From Cudoniella acicularis (taxonomy: Eukaryota; Ascomycota; Leotiomycetes; Helotiales; Helotiaceae), in NCBI GenBank assembly GCA_013054445.1, contig JAAMPI010000720.1:1-27495 (forward strand): 27,495 nucleotides of DNA. Direction: 5' to 3'. This document shows, piece by piece, positions 11,154 through 22,800 of this stretch. The notes beneath the pieces are model-generated. The model ran no database searches. It was not told the DNA's origin and saw only the letters and a list, made by a program, of their open reading frames with translations. Position 1 is the first letter of the stretch. Each line of letters opens with the position of its first letter. The position numbers and the translations under genes are program-made.

Positions 11154-11825
11154 TTAAAAACCCGAGGACGTTAGTTGTCGATGTTGAGCTGCGTGGCTTG
11201 CGCGGCGACGCGTTTTGTTACCGAGTTCTTCACCTTTAGCCTTGTCAATTTGCTTCGACTGTTGGGTTTTTCTCCTCGTTGCTGGCGTGGGCGTGGGTGT
11301 CGTCGACTCTTTCACTTTGGAGAACTCGTTTGCGTTGCTAGTTCTCATTCGTCTTTTCTAGGCTTGGAGTTTGTTAACCCAATCTTAGGTCCTTTGGTTC
11401 CGTTCTTGTTTGGAGAGTTTGGGTTGTTTGGAAAACTCGAATGATTTAGAAACTTCGGGTTTATTTTGCAAATCCCCCTCTTCAGAAAGGTCAGAGGTAT
11501 CCTCAGAGTTTTCCTCCTGAGATCGTTCGGATGTGTCCCTGGAGCCCTCGGATCCGAATTCCTCGGGGTTCTCCTCGAAGTATTGTAAGGCTGCTATTGC
11601 CGCCAAGAGGATGGCAAGGCCTGCAAGTATATTACAATGATTCCTGGTATTGCGGCGCTTTGAGTGATTTTTGCGTTTGGGGTGCTATTTTATGTAAATT
11701 GTATTGATGGTTGTGGATATGGAGGGCGAAGGTCTAAGGGTTTTTACAAGTTCAGGAGTTTTGCGGATTACGGTTTTGTAGGGCACAATATACTCAATTG
11801 AAGTGACAGGGGAATTAATGTGCAT
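11154..11825 (-). pseudogene. Putative single-pass membrane protein, multi-exon or decaying
   Basis: One minus-strand frame runs from the ATG at 11825 (MHINSPV) to a TAA at 11154 with only three internal stops (11685-11687, 11385-11387, 11358-11360). The middle part reads basic (KRKNHSKRRNTRNHC), then a hydrophobic helix (ILAGLAILLAAIAAL), then a Glu/Ser/Asp-rich segment; the last part is Lys/Arg-rich with TPTPTP. Two introns could remove all stops without changing frame: 11685-11747 (GTAAAA..AAATAG, 63 nt) and 11358-11453 (GTTTCT..GCCTAG, 96 nt, GTTAAC branch site). Both donors are weak, so a pseudogene with nonsense mutations is an equally good reading. No family recognised. It lies 54 bp upstream of the Cys-rich gene on the same strand. 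Confidence 0.35.
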
Positions 11826-11973
11826 TCATGTGTTTTTGCCAAACGAGATTTTCTGGAATGTACACTCAGATCCAGCGGAATGGATGGGCAACGGTTGTGA
11901 GGGCGAACATGGTATTCATATTCACTTGCCAAATGAAAACTCCATTGGTAAGTCTTCTGATCCAGAGGAGGTA
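11824..11973 (+). repeat. Imperfect in-frame tandem duplication, 90-nt period
   Basis: The segment starting attcat at 11824 recurs in diverged form at 11914. The two copies align without gaps over about 60 nt (shared attcat, ttgccaaa.ga, gatccag.gga). In the plus frame that is open from 11803 to 12012 they read IHVFLPNEIFWNVHSDPAEW and IHIHLPNENSIGKSSDPEEV. The frame has an ATG at 11818 but only 64 codons. A GTAAGT..TCTACACAG pair (11948-12009, 62 nt, with ttactaaat inside) could be an intron, perhaps in the 5' UTR of the gene at 12241. Coding status is uncertain. Confidence 0.4.
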
Positions 11974-12240
11974 ATCTTACTAAATTATCCAATCCCTTGT
12001 TCTACACAGTGAGTGAATTTGTTATTTAATCAAACAATGACGCAAGCGGCTACTTCGTCGTCACTGCAAGGCTGTAAAATTTTCTCCTATTCACCATATT
12101 TGAACAGAATCTTCTCTTCTCTTCCCTTCTCCCCACCACAACTTTTTCTTGCAAACTTTTCACACCACCCTTTACTGTCAACTTCTGTGCAGAATTCCTG
12201 TACAAGAAGAATCTTACCTTCGAACGACAAAACAGAAACA

Positions 12241-13262
12241 ATGGCGGCGCATCGACGAACTTCCTCCATGGATAGCAACCCGGAGTGGGATACTAGGGCT
12301 GATGTTCTTTATCACTTCGTAAGTTTCTTTATTCTTGTTTAGTATATGTCCTTGACGATGTCACTTGGATGTAATCTCTCTCCCTCTCTCTGATATTCAA
12401 GTGTCTTCATCGCTCAAACTTTTCCTGCTTGCCCAGTCTTCTTTAAAAACGTTCGGAGGAATGAGAACGAGGCAGTTTTGCTAACAAAAGTCTTCCAGTA
12501 TGCCTACCACTACTTCGCTCCAAAGTCCACGGGTCTTGACCTCATCAACTTGACTGATGCTGATGTCCAATTGTAAGCCACTCCCTCCAAATCCATTCTC
12601 CAACTATTCAAGTTTTTCAGCTATTCCAGCTCTTGGCCCCACTTCTCGAAGCACCCATAAACCCTGTCCCTCTTCTCAAACCCTATCCTCCATTCCCCCA
12701 AACTTCGGCTCAAAAGCTAACTCTTCCTTCCGCAGCTACAACCGCATCGCCGACATGACCCGCGGTCTCACAAGCCAATACAAACTGGCCCAATACCTCC
12801 AAACCCACCACGAACTCTGCCAAACCACCATCACCACCCTCGCCAACGCCCTTCCAAACAGCACTTTGACCCCACCCGCCGGCGGCGAAAACGGCTACCG
12901 CTTTGAATTCCTCTCTCACGTCCAAGACTACAACAGCACCGTCGAGCCCCGCAAGCCGCTTCTACCTCCTCAGTCTCACTGCCACTGATATCGAATTCCT
13001 TCGCTTCAATACCATTACCTCTTCTGCTACTGACAAGCAAAACGGAGTCGAGGAGGGAAAGGGATTGATGCTGCGTGTTGCTTCTGATGGCATCACTGAT
13101 GATGGAGTCCCGGCGAATACGCGTCAAAATCCCGAGCTTGAGCGAGAAGAGGACGATATGAAGAAGAGTATTCAACGCTCCCTTGCTGAGTACATGGCCA
13201 AGGTTGACCAAGATGTCTTAGTCAACGGCTATGGCCACGCAGGAAAATGTTGTTGGTATTGA
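12241..13262 (+). CDS. Unknown three-exon gene, frameshifted in exon 3
   Basis: I do not recognise the family. Exon 1 is 12241-12318 (MAAHRRTSSMDSNPEW...), exon 2 12499-12572 (YAYHYFAPKSTGLDL...) and exon 3 12736-13262. Intron 1 (180 nt) runs GTAAGT to TTCCAG with GCTAAC 12 nt before the end; intron 2 (163 nt) runs GTAAGC to CCGCAG, also with GCTAAC. The ATG context (AACAATGG) is strong. In exon 3 the frame beginning YNRIADMTRGLTSQYKLAQY stops at 12986-12988, while the coding-like continuation ASRFYLLSLTATDIEFLRF lies one base over. The switch falls in CCCC at 12947-12950, where one C fewer would restore about 225 residues. Either a recent frameshift or a sequence error. The predicted protein is soluble, with no signal peptide or membrane helix. 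Confidence 0.6.
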
Positions 13263-15700
13263 CCAACGGCATTCTTCTGTTCTTTGGACTACACTTTTTC
13301 TTCTGTCAGATCTTTTAAGGGGTGACAGAGAAGGGTTTTCCGATATAGCGCAGATGCAAAGCTTGATTGTAGTTTTAGGTGCTGGTCACGTTGGAATCCG
13401 TTTGTATAGCCATTATCAGATGGCGGAGTTCTGGATTCAAAGTATGCACCTGGTTAACTACTACTAATAATAGGGAATTTGGAATTGCCTAAATACATGT
13501 GTTGCATATTGTGTGTGTACGAGGGATTGAGTTGAGGCTTCATTTGTGGGTTTTTCGCGGTTATGAGTGGCTGTGATGCCGTACGCCGCACGCGAAACAC
13601 TTGAAAGTTGTAAGATGGCAACGAAATAAAAGGAGTTTTGCAGTAGCTGAGGCTCATCTCCCAAGATAGGACTTTATGTTCCATTCCTTAGAGCCATATA
13701 CCTCAGCAACTTAATGTTCATTCTTTAAAGTGTTACGGGTCAGTCCCCAGCGCAGCGCCTGCCCAGTTTCGGTCAAGAGCCATGCGTTGCTTTATATTTT
13801 TCTCAAACATACACACCATCGCCATATCAGTCTCTCTTTCTGAAGAAATTTTTATATTGTTTCACAAAATTCTTCACGATATTGTTTTCCTTTCTCGTCT
13901 ACCCCACAACACGACACACGCGCCATTCTGAATTATTCCGAAGAAATGGACAATAGATCATGAAAACAAATAATGAAAGTAAGGGCTCAAATAGTAATAT
14001 TTCATTCAGAAATCACAGATTGAATTGAGTAAATATGTAAAAAGGTCTTTGGTTGAGAAAGAAATGGTATTTACTATGCTAAGAGCTCTAGGTAAAATAA
14101 CGGGTTGTAACTTACAATTACTGAACGTCAGCATCCAACAAAGATAGTGTGGCGCTTCACTATAAAGCAGAACATATGACGACAAGGTGCGCACAGACAA
14201 TTTAGAAAAACTCAAACACTAAGGATGTAAAGGCTAAAGCCACAATTTTGTGTAGACATCCATCCGGAGGAAGAAAGGAACTCTTCGAGGAGAAATTTCA
14301 GGCGGCATAGAAGCTTTACTTTTTTGTGTCCAGACATTCTCAGACCTCGGTCGTCACCCAAATGTGCCAGTCCATTTAGCCTATTACTTAACCACCTAGC
14401 CGACCGACTTTGAAAATCTCGATGTTGGTTGTTGCCTTACATGCAGTTATCGGTTGGGTATAGAACCTGATTCGCCTCAACTCCTATACCCGAAACATCG
14501 CCAATTCACAGGACTACATAGAGTGGAGCACGTCACGAATGGTTCGGCTCCCCCATTTACGTATCGCTCTTGGGAAGTATGTATGTGGCTGTCAGCAGAA
14601 GTTACATGTTCAGGTTTTTAGAAAGCAAAATTTAAAAAGATGAACGAGATTTGATATATATTATCACTCCAAAAATTTAGAAAGTACCTATTTTGACTTT
14701 ATAGCCATTTTATTAATCTGAAGTATTTTATAGGAGTTAGTACATCCCTAAAATTACGACACAAACCATGGGTTACTAAATTATCAAACTGAAGTTGACT
14801 ACCACCCTATATTTATACCGAATAGGAAACTTTATTTGTTAAAACAATCACTTGGCATTAATCTTGAATTTGTGTAAATTCAATAATATATTACAATGAA
14901 TTGAGCAGTAAATCAAAGCAAGAAAAACCAAGTAAAATTTAAAATCGAAATCGAAGCTCAGCGACGTGCATCATGTAGGCTGTGCCCGGCGATACTCTAC
15001 TCGCTGGAACCTCCCTATTGGCATTCGGTATACGACGTTCCTTACTTCACGTTCCCGTGCGGAATCATTGAAAAGTTCTATGAAGTGGCAAAGTATCCAT
15101 ACCCTGGTTGTTGGAGCGGCGCGCCCTTGCAGCACGGCAGTCAGCTCGAGAAGGACTGCCATAGAACCAACATTTTTAATACTGCATTACAGCACTGGTT
15201 GTTTAAGGTGTACGCTGGACTTAAATTGCTCAAACATGAAAAGATTTATGGGGAAAGTCACCGCTGCATGCACAGGGGTCAGATGACGTTGGTCACAGTT
15301 GGTGTTGGTGTTGTTGGTACAAGGAATGCATAAAATAGTGATCCTTTGGGGGTTGCACATCACAAGGCGATGAAGAAATCCGGAACTTATTCTGCACCTT
15401 CTATTGAAATGCCTTGTCCTAACATTCGAAGCATACTGATTATTTCAAGTCTGGCATACTGTCGTAATCTTCTCCAAATTAGTATCTGTAACTACGTCGC
15501 TGAAGGACTCTCTGGAATATATCAATAACCAAAACATTTTAAGTGCACAATTGATCAAACTTTATCTGCCAGTTAGGAAGTTGGTCGGTCATCCATGGGT
15601 TATTTCCTCATTTGAACAGTTTATTTTGATTCGGCGGCGGAGCCAAGTTGGTTTGAAAAGTGCAATCCGTCCAGATACCCTTTAAATTTCAGAATATTTT
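13263..15700. other. Intergenic region, AT-rich in its centre
   Basis: About 2.4 kb between the 3' ends of two genes that converge here. It is AT-rich from roughly 14600 to 14950. An imperfect inverted repeat (gggtatag near 14456, ctataccc near 14484) is present. Apart from the open frame listed separately at 14905-15333, no coding sequence or RNA gene is evident; tRNA box-like strings near 14540 do not fold into a tRNA by eye. Confidence 0.55.
14905..15333 (+). other. ATG-less open frame, possible gene fragment
   Basis: This plus frame is open for about 142 codons with no ATG before 15085. The translation is protein-like (for example CPAILYSLEPPYWHSVYDV and YEVAKYPYPGCWSG, followed by LFKVYAGLKLLKHEKIYGE) and rich in aromatic residues and cysteine. 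GC content rises relative to the AT-rich flank. Two other frames are also open here, which weakens the case. It could be a relic exon; I do not recognise the family. Confidence 0.25.
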
Positions 15701-17121
15701 CTAATCAAAGCTGACCTTCACAGCACGAGCTGCAACAAATAGTGCAGCTCCTACAACCATAGTTACACCACAAAATATCTGCAAGTACTGAAATTGACCA
15801 TCTTTGCGTGACACAAGCGCTCCTGCAATAGGGCTTCCCGTAAGCGCTGCGATAGAAACAAACGCATAAACTGTGCTAGTCCGGACGCCAATCTGTTTGA
15901 TCTCAGATATCTGGCCAATGACTGCTGGGCCAAGAGAGACAAATGCCCCTGAGAAGAACCCATAGAAGCCAGAAAATATTAAAATCGGAACATTGCCCCT
16001 GGAAGGAAGCCATAGAGCCAGAACAAGAATAGATGAACAGACTGTTGTAAGAATCATTGTATTGAAGCGTCCAATTTTATCAGCAATGATTCCCGGGATA
16101 ATACGTCCGAAAAGACTACAGCAATCAGTATTGTTCAACCTATAAAGGAAGCGGAGAGTGTGAGTAGTTACCTAGCAGCGTTAAGGATTGGTACCAAGTA
16201 ATTTGACAAATCCTTCGACATTCCCTCGGACTGACCTTGGAGGATGAGGAAGTTGAAGGGCAAGTAGGTACCGAAAAAGAAAAAGAAGCTGGCGAGAGCC
16301 ACTAGGAGAAAAGCAGGCTCCTTGAGTGGAATGATGAACTCCATGACCGTGAAGGGCTTTCTCGAATGCGTAACTCGTGATTTTGTTGTTAGATTGGTGA
16401 TGAGAAGCAAGCCAAGTATGATGAATGCGACGGCCCGTATTGTCCAGGCAAATCCGATTTTTGGGATCAATCTATTAACCATGATAGGTAGGATAACACC
16501 ACCTAAGGAGGAACCAGACGCAACAATGCCCAAAGCAGTAGCCCGTCTTTTCAAAAACCAAGTTGAAACCGAATTCATCGAAGCATAAAAGACAGCACTT
16601 GCACCCGCCGCACTGCAAACGCTTTGGGCCAAGAAGAACTGGTAGTATTGAGAAGATAGCGAAGTCATCATGAGGCCAAACACGTGAAGAAAGGACCCCA
16701 CTAACAGTAGGTATCGAGGGCCGAAGCTATCGAATATCTTGCCGAAGACGACGCCGCCGCCGGATAGCATGAAAATTTCTGTAGAAGGAATCCAGGCTAT
16801 TGTAGACGAGGAATAGGAGGAAAGCTGATTTTGCTGGTAATATTCCTGAAAAACGCCAACGCTGTTCATCCAACCGAAGGTGACAAAGAATCCGCACCAT
16901 GCGCCAAAGACCACCAGCCATGCGTTAAACCCCCCATCTGGCGGTGGTGAACTAGGAGTTGTCGAATTTTCAACAGCCTTGTTTTCCGTGGTAATTTCTC
17001 CATTATTAATAGATTTCTCGCCATTTTCCAGATCGAGTCCTCCCTCTTTTGGCTCACTCGGGTCTTTGAGGCTTACGGTCGGCTTGTTGTTGTTGGAGCT
17101 GATGTCATTGGAAGTATTCAT
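15701..17121 (-). CDS. MFS monocarboxylate-permease-like transporter, two exons
   Basis: Plasma-membrane transporter of the fungal monocarboxylate porter-like branch of the MFS (MCT family); family members move monocarboxylates, riboflavin and other small solutes, so the substrate is open. Exon 1 is 17121-16172 and exon 2 16115-15701. The 56-nt intron starts GTAACT, has CTGAT and ends TGTAG; splicing rebuilds NAASLFGRIIPGIIADKIGR, the expected loop between helices 8 and 9. The product is 454 residues with about 12 membrane segments. The N-terminal tail of ~60 residues is polar and Asn/Glu-rich, then comes the family signature PPPDGGFNAWLVVFGAW at the first helix. ATG at 17121 is the only upstream start. 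Divergent from the dioxygenase pseudogene, which suggests a former transporter-enzyme pair. Confidence 0.92.
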
Positions 17122-17855
17122 CTCGAGAAGCTTTAAATGTCAGGTCCAGATGCAGGTGTCCAGTCAGAGCATAAGAGGGTAAAAGATCAAGTTGTAATTT
17201 ATTCTTCGACTTATCTTTGCAGTGTTATAAGTTGAAGAAAAGACCTTGCATGTGCTAGAATAAGTTTGCTGAGAGCTCAGGAGGGTGTTACTAAGGTGGC
17301 TGGCGCCAGAATACGATAGGGGACAGCTTTCTAACAATCACATTGCCTAAAATGGAAGGCGGACTGGCGCAAAAATAGCAACCAGTCAAAGAGACATGAT
17401 GCAAGTGGCATGCCCGGAGTTTTGAGGCTTCTCCGTCTGGTTGAAGGTGTTGTGGAATGAATATCTTGTGAGAATGATACTATGGCATGGGCCGCAGCTA
17501 TATACCCGGATCATGGTCAGTGAAGGGACATTTATCCGGTACCAGCTTTTGCAACGTTACAATGTTTGATCCCCCCGCCGCCCCCCTTGCAATGCACTGC
17601 AGTTGGAATGTTTGGGAGTTGGCCAATCCGAGTGACTGATAAAACGACGTCTATTCCGATCCGCGCTGACGTCGGACTTCAGGTCTTTTAGGGGGTTATG
17701 AGACCAACCAAAGACCAGACCCAGAAAAGTTTACGTTCCCTAACAGAAATGCGGTCGAGTTTCAAGGCCCCGTTGCTGCTTAAATGCCAATTTTTGTTCA
17801 ATTGTGACACCGACTAGATACATCGATTTTTTCTTCGCGCCAGGTCTCGAAAACA
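17122..17855. promoter_or_regulatory. Intergenic promoter region, divergent pair
   Basis: This 734-bp gap separates the starts of the MCT-like gene and the dioxygenase pseudogene and must hold both promoters. A C-rich run (ccccccgccgcccccc) lies at about 17571-17586. No coding sequence is evident. Confidence 0.5.
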
Positions 17856-18952
17856 ATGGCACCGTCTGCGGTCGACAACTATAATCCAGTTCCATTCCCG
17901 AAGGAGTTCCAACTATCCTACTGGCAAAGATCTCGATTGCAAAGCTGCTAGATGACGACGAGAAAGAGGCCGAGACGCTATTTAGTGTCTGCACCCGCGA
18001 GGGCTACTTCTACCTTGATTTGACTACCGAATTGTGTGACCAGAAGTTCTGGGATGAAGCCTAGCAACTACACCATGTCGCCAAAGAAGTCTTCGAGAAT
18101 GCTTCACTCTAAGAAAGGTTGGCCTTTAAAGCGCATGATATAAGTCAGCACTTGGACACGGGGTGGTTAAAAATACTTAAAGGGTGGTGTTTATTCTGAC
18201 TTCCCAGCTACAAGTATTCAAGTGTCGGTGAGAACGGAAATTCAGACAGAATGGAGCTGCTTAACGTAAGAACTTCTCTTCCCCGGTGCAATTATTAACT
18301 CTGGTCACATTGGTTAAAAGAATTTCAACAGGTATCCCATCATGGGCTTCTTTGCGGCCCTGAAAACTACATGCTCCCAGATTGGCCGAACAAGAACGCA
18401 GACCTTTTTCGATCTTTCATGAAAAGCGGAAATATGGTCTCGGATATGATTTTCACCATCTTGGAGCGACAACTCTACCTGGCTCCAGGGTCTCTTACGA
18501 GCCTACATCAAATAAAGGACGCATCTGGAGCTTTCATGAGAATGCTTCATCATCCAGCTCCGAAAAACGGAAAACCTTTGAGCAAGTCCCCAACCCCGGC
18601 ACACACGGACGCAACTAGCATCACTATTCTCTTCAACTGGCAAGGTGGGCTGCAAATCACCAAGGTCTTGACCCCAGATGGAAAAGTGGGCGTGGAGGAT
18701 GCCGATGAAGAACCGGAGGCGAATTGGTACTATGTGAAACCTGAGCCGGGACATGTTGTCGTCGATCTAGGCGATGTGATGGCAGTACTCACGAATGGAG
18801 TGCTCAAATCGGGAAAACATCGCGTGGTTACGCCACCAGGTCCACAGGGAAAGTTTGATAGGTACAGGGTGCTTACTAACGCGAAACCAGCAAATGGCAC
18901 TTTGATGAGGAGTCTGAAGAGCGATATGACTCCTCTTGAGACTGCGGAGTAG
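17856..18952 (+). pseudogene. 2-oxoglutarate/Fe(II) dioxygenase pseudogene
   Basis: Remnant of an isopenicillin-N-synthase-type 2OG-Fe(II) oxygenase. Exons are 17856-18162, 18208-18265 and 18332-18952, with introns of 45 nt (GTGGTT..CCCAG) and 66 nt (GTAAGA..AACAG). The last exon keeps the catalytic half: HTDAT supplies the HxD iron ligands, SGKHRVVTPPG the distal histidine and DRYRV the 2OG-binding arginine region. The first exon is broken three times: a one-base loss near 17906 (after FPKE, before PTILLAKIS), TAG at 18062-18064 in place of a codon after FWDEA, and TAA at 18110-18112 after ENASL. The exons plus one base total 329 codons, normal for the family. The TAG fits CpA-to-TpA change; the TAA does not require it. 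Starting at an internal ATG (18371) would give 193 residues without the N-terminal part, probably not a functional enzyme. Confidence 0.85.
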
Positions 18953-19801
18953 TTGGCTGAAGAACCTTTGACGGCACTTCAGTGGTCGGTGAAGAAGGTG
19001 CAAGTAGTTCTTGTCAGGGCAGCAGCTTAGTCTACTTCTCTACATAGAGCATAGTCTTGTGTAGAACAGAAGAAATTAAACGGTATTTATGCCACTTTAC
19101 ACCGACATTTGATGCGCTGCCGACCCCATTTTCCGTTTCTCGCTTAGCACCTTCCAGCCAGTGAATGCCGCGGCATTACAATCTCTACCCACAATAACAA
19201 AAATTAGCTTAGAATGCGGTTTTTGAAATTGCTTAAATAAAATTCACAGTGGAGAATTCGAGTTTTGACTAAAATGCCCGAAAATAAGGTTGCGAAGTTC
19301 TAGATACCTCGGTAAGTATGATTGGATATACACTCCTCGTAACCTTACACATTCGAAATGGGCAACTCGTGACTCCTTTGTTTTATTGAATACAACCGAA
19401 GGGCCCCTTAAAAGACAAGCTTCTGTACAAATAGAAAGTAACTTGAATTTTTTAACATCAGCCTTGCGGACTGGATAAAAACATGCAATTCGTGGCCGCT
19501 GACTGGTTATTAGTTTCAAGGAGGGGTGATTTGGCGGCTGAACGTAACCTCTCGAATCGCTAAATTCACCGCCTCCGAGGATTGGAATTCATTATTATCT
19601 CTTGCGATTTTTTTCATCTGAATTTTGACTGGGTATCACGCTGGGGTCTTGCTGTCCGCACGTGACGTGGATTTCAAAGATTGCGGCGCAGGGAACAATG
19701 CCAGGCAACAGCCCCACCTAATATTGCAACGATATCTCATGCCATCGCATTCTAACGTCCTTCAATATCAAAACCTAAATTGAAACTAGGAAACCTTTAA
19801 T
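18953..19801. other. Intergenic region upstream of NACHT-ankyrin gene
   Basis: About 850 bp holding the 3' end of the dioxygenase relic and presumably the promoter of the next gene. A cacgtgacgtgg string near 19659 contains an E-box-like CACGTG. No coding sequence is supported; small frames at 19244-19519 are shadows or chance. Confidence 0.5.
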
Positions 19802-22800
19802 ATGGATGGCCAAGATTTCGTGATTGTTGACAGTAAAGACATCGAACAATACAATACAGAAGGCATTCTTCCTCAAACCCCAGAAGATATTGCCAAGATC
19901 CGGAAATGGCTTCAACCTACAGACTACCTCGCTGATTCCAGCGAATACAAGAAGCACCTCAATTCATATTTACGCGGGACCGATAGCTGGATACAACAAA
20001 CCGAAATTTATCAGAAATGGCGCGACTCTCGGGAACATGGCGCTCTTGTAACCATCCTTTTCCTTTGTCGCCCTCCCCTTAAGTCCTATTCCGAGTGGCC
20101 TGGGGAAAGTTTCATTCTCTCGGCTCCTCTCCCCTTCCAATCTACTAAAAATATTATGGTACTAATTCATTGTAGTGGACAAAAGCTATTGCTGGGGCGG
20201 GAAAGAGTGTGTTTGCGGCTATGATTACCGACAAGCTTGCTACCGAAGAGAAAGTCCCCGTTTTGTTCTTCTTCTTCCGCCAGATTGTGGCAACAAATCA
20301 CCATCCGAAATCACTCGCTGTAGATTTCATAGCGCAGCTAGTTGATCATTCGCCAGTTTTGCAAGCTACGATGAAGAAACACATGGACAATCGGCGAACT
20401 ATGGATGGCTTATCACTGAGCGAACTTTGGGCAGACCTTACGGAAGCTCTTCTTTCCGTTCCCAAAGTCTTTTGCGTAGTGGATGCACTTGATGAGATGG
20501 ATATTGACCAGGAACCCTTCTTCCTAGATTTTCTAAGGCTCGGCAAGTTGAAGCCATCGTCAATCAAACTTTTGATGACTAGCAGGCCACTCCCGAGGAT
20601 TGAGCAAGTGTTGAAAGATCCTTCCGTTCTTCAAATTAGACTAGGGCAGCAGCTGGTAGACCGAGATATTGCCGTATATGTCAATCATCGACTGAATCAA
20701 CGATCTGACTTCAACGATGATTTGAAGCAAGCAGTCAAGGACGAAATCCGGAAAAGATCTCAAGGATCGTTTCTGTACGCCAGGTTGATAATGGATGAAC
20801 TTACTTCCCATTTCGACCAAATGATTCCCGATATAAAATTCATACAACGGTCGCTTGACTGGCTCCCGGTTACACTGGAAGATATGTACAACGGCATGTT
20901 ACTTGACCATTCACTTCGTTCAAGAGTCTCTCAAGAACTTCAGGTTACGATACTACGATGGGTAACGCACTCTTCGCGTCCTCTTCGGCTCCTGGAACTC
21001 GCAACTATGCTCGACTCCTTGAAGAATGAGAAGAACGGCAAAGATACGAAAGCGGTTGTCAGAGCAGCATGTGGGCCTCTGCTAGAAATCTTGGAGGATG
21101 AGACCGTATCTGTTATTCATCACTCCTTCACTGAGTTCTTGACCGATTCGAGCCGCGAGGGGAGGAAGGCACCCAGGAGCGTCCATCCTCAGTTCCCAGT
21201 GATTAGTTCGCTCGCGACTCATCGCTTCCTTGCTGTTACATGCCTACAATATTTGAATTCAGGATGTCTTGTCGATTGGAAAGTCAAGCCACGAAAGGAA
21301 GACGACGATTTTTACAACCATCCTGTAGTAACACAGACACCAATTCATTTGCAACATCCGTTCTTGGGTTACGCGGTAGGCAATTGGTGCTCCCATGTCA
21401 AAAAAGTGGGTAGCGTTGATGAAGGCCTTTACTCGATCCTGGACACGTTCATGCAAGTGGACAGCCATGACTTTAAGGCATGGCTGGATTTAGCATGGCA
21501 TGGGTCCAACCTCAATGAGACTTCCACACTTCACGCTGCCGCGTGGGCGGGACTGACTGATTATGCGACGCATCTACTGGAACTTGGCCATGACGGTGAT
21601 CCACCTGATGCTCAAGAGCGAACACCGTTATCTTGGGCGGCCGGGAATGGCCATGCCGAACTCGTCGCTCTGCTCATAAAGCATGGCTCGGATCCAGATT
21701 CTAACGATTCTGTGGGATTGAAGCCATTGCACTATTCTGCACGCGCAAATCACCATGCCGTCGTTAAGCTACTGCTTGATGCCGGCGTCAGTCCCTTGAC
21801 CAAAAAGACCAAGGAATATCCGGGGAGGCGGTGTGGGAACGCTCCAACTACCGCTGGCGACACTCCGCTTCAATATGCATGCCGATCCGGGAATTTGGAG
21901 AGCGTGCGAGAAATGATACCTTATCTGAACGCAAAAGAGCTCAATTCTTCACTCTGCATTGCAGCAAAACAAGGAAAGAGCCAGCTCGTTGATCTCCTTT
22001 TGACATCCCCAGATGTGTCCGTCGACCCGGCGGATGTTGGTGACACGCCCCTGTTCCTTGCCTCTGCAGGACTGCATTTAGAAATCATGCGCTCGCTATT
22101 AAGGAAGGGCGCAGATCCGATGAGACGCTCTAAGAATTACGGAGATGGAATGCGATGCTTCTCGGCTAGCGAGTTCATCAACAAGAAAGATCGGGGACCT
22201 ACCCCCTTTCATGCCATCTGCGGAGCCTCTAAAAGTCCAAGTCGTAATCCAGGTTCATCGGATGAAGACATAGCGAGGAAATGCTTCAAATTGCTCTCTG
22301 AAGCGGGATGTGATATCAATGCCTTGGACGATCAAGGGAAAACGCCTCTTCATTATAGTGTGGCCGCGGACTCGCATTCTAGGCCAAACAAGGTTCTTTC
22401 TCTACTGTTGCTGGAGAATGGAGCTGATCCGATGGTACCAGATATGAGAGGGGACACACCACTTCACTTGATGCAGCTATTTGAGCGTTCCACGCCTACA
22501 ATTGAGGCTCTCATTGCCCATGGAGCTGATATCACTGCAAGGAGGCTGAAAGATGGCCGCACACCACTTCATTCTATGCTTGGAAGCATTCATGGCGTTG
22601 ATTTGAAAGCACTCTTACCTTATGTTACAGATTGGAATGTTCAGGATTCTGAAGGGAATACTCCACTTCATATTCTTTTGCAAAATAGCTATAGTCCAAT
22701 CATGGCCTTGAGCGGTCTCCTGAAAGCAGGAGCGAACCTTAAAGTGAAGAACAAGAAGGGCGAGGTTCCTTTGCATTCTGTTCAGGACATACGAAACCGA

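Noticed and set aside
12400..12498. Possible extra exon ending VFFKNVRR..LLTKVFQ before YAYHYF
   Set aside because: Phase does not match exon 1, and the stretch contains a GCTAAC branch site 12 nt before CAG, so it is the end of intron 1.
12921..12972. 52-nt GTCCAA..CTCAG intron to explain the exon 3 frameshift
   Set aside because: Joining at these sites leads straight into a TGA and the donor is poor.
13231..13467. 78-codon plus-strand frame overlapping the end of the unknown gene
   Set aside because: It starts within exon 3 in another frame and extends into the likely 3' UTR; no splice signal links it to the gene.
14530..14560. ggttcggctcc string resembling a tRNA B box
   Set aside because: Consensus is imperfect and no A box or cloverleaf could be built around it.
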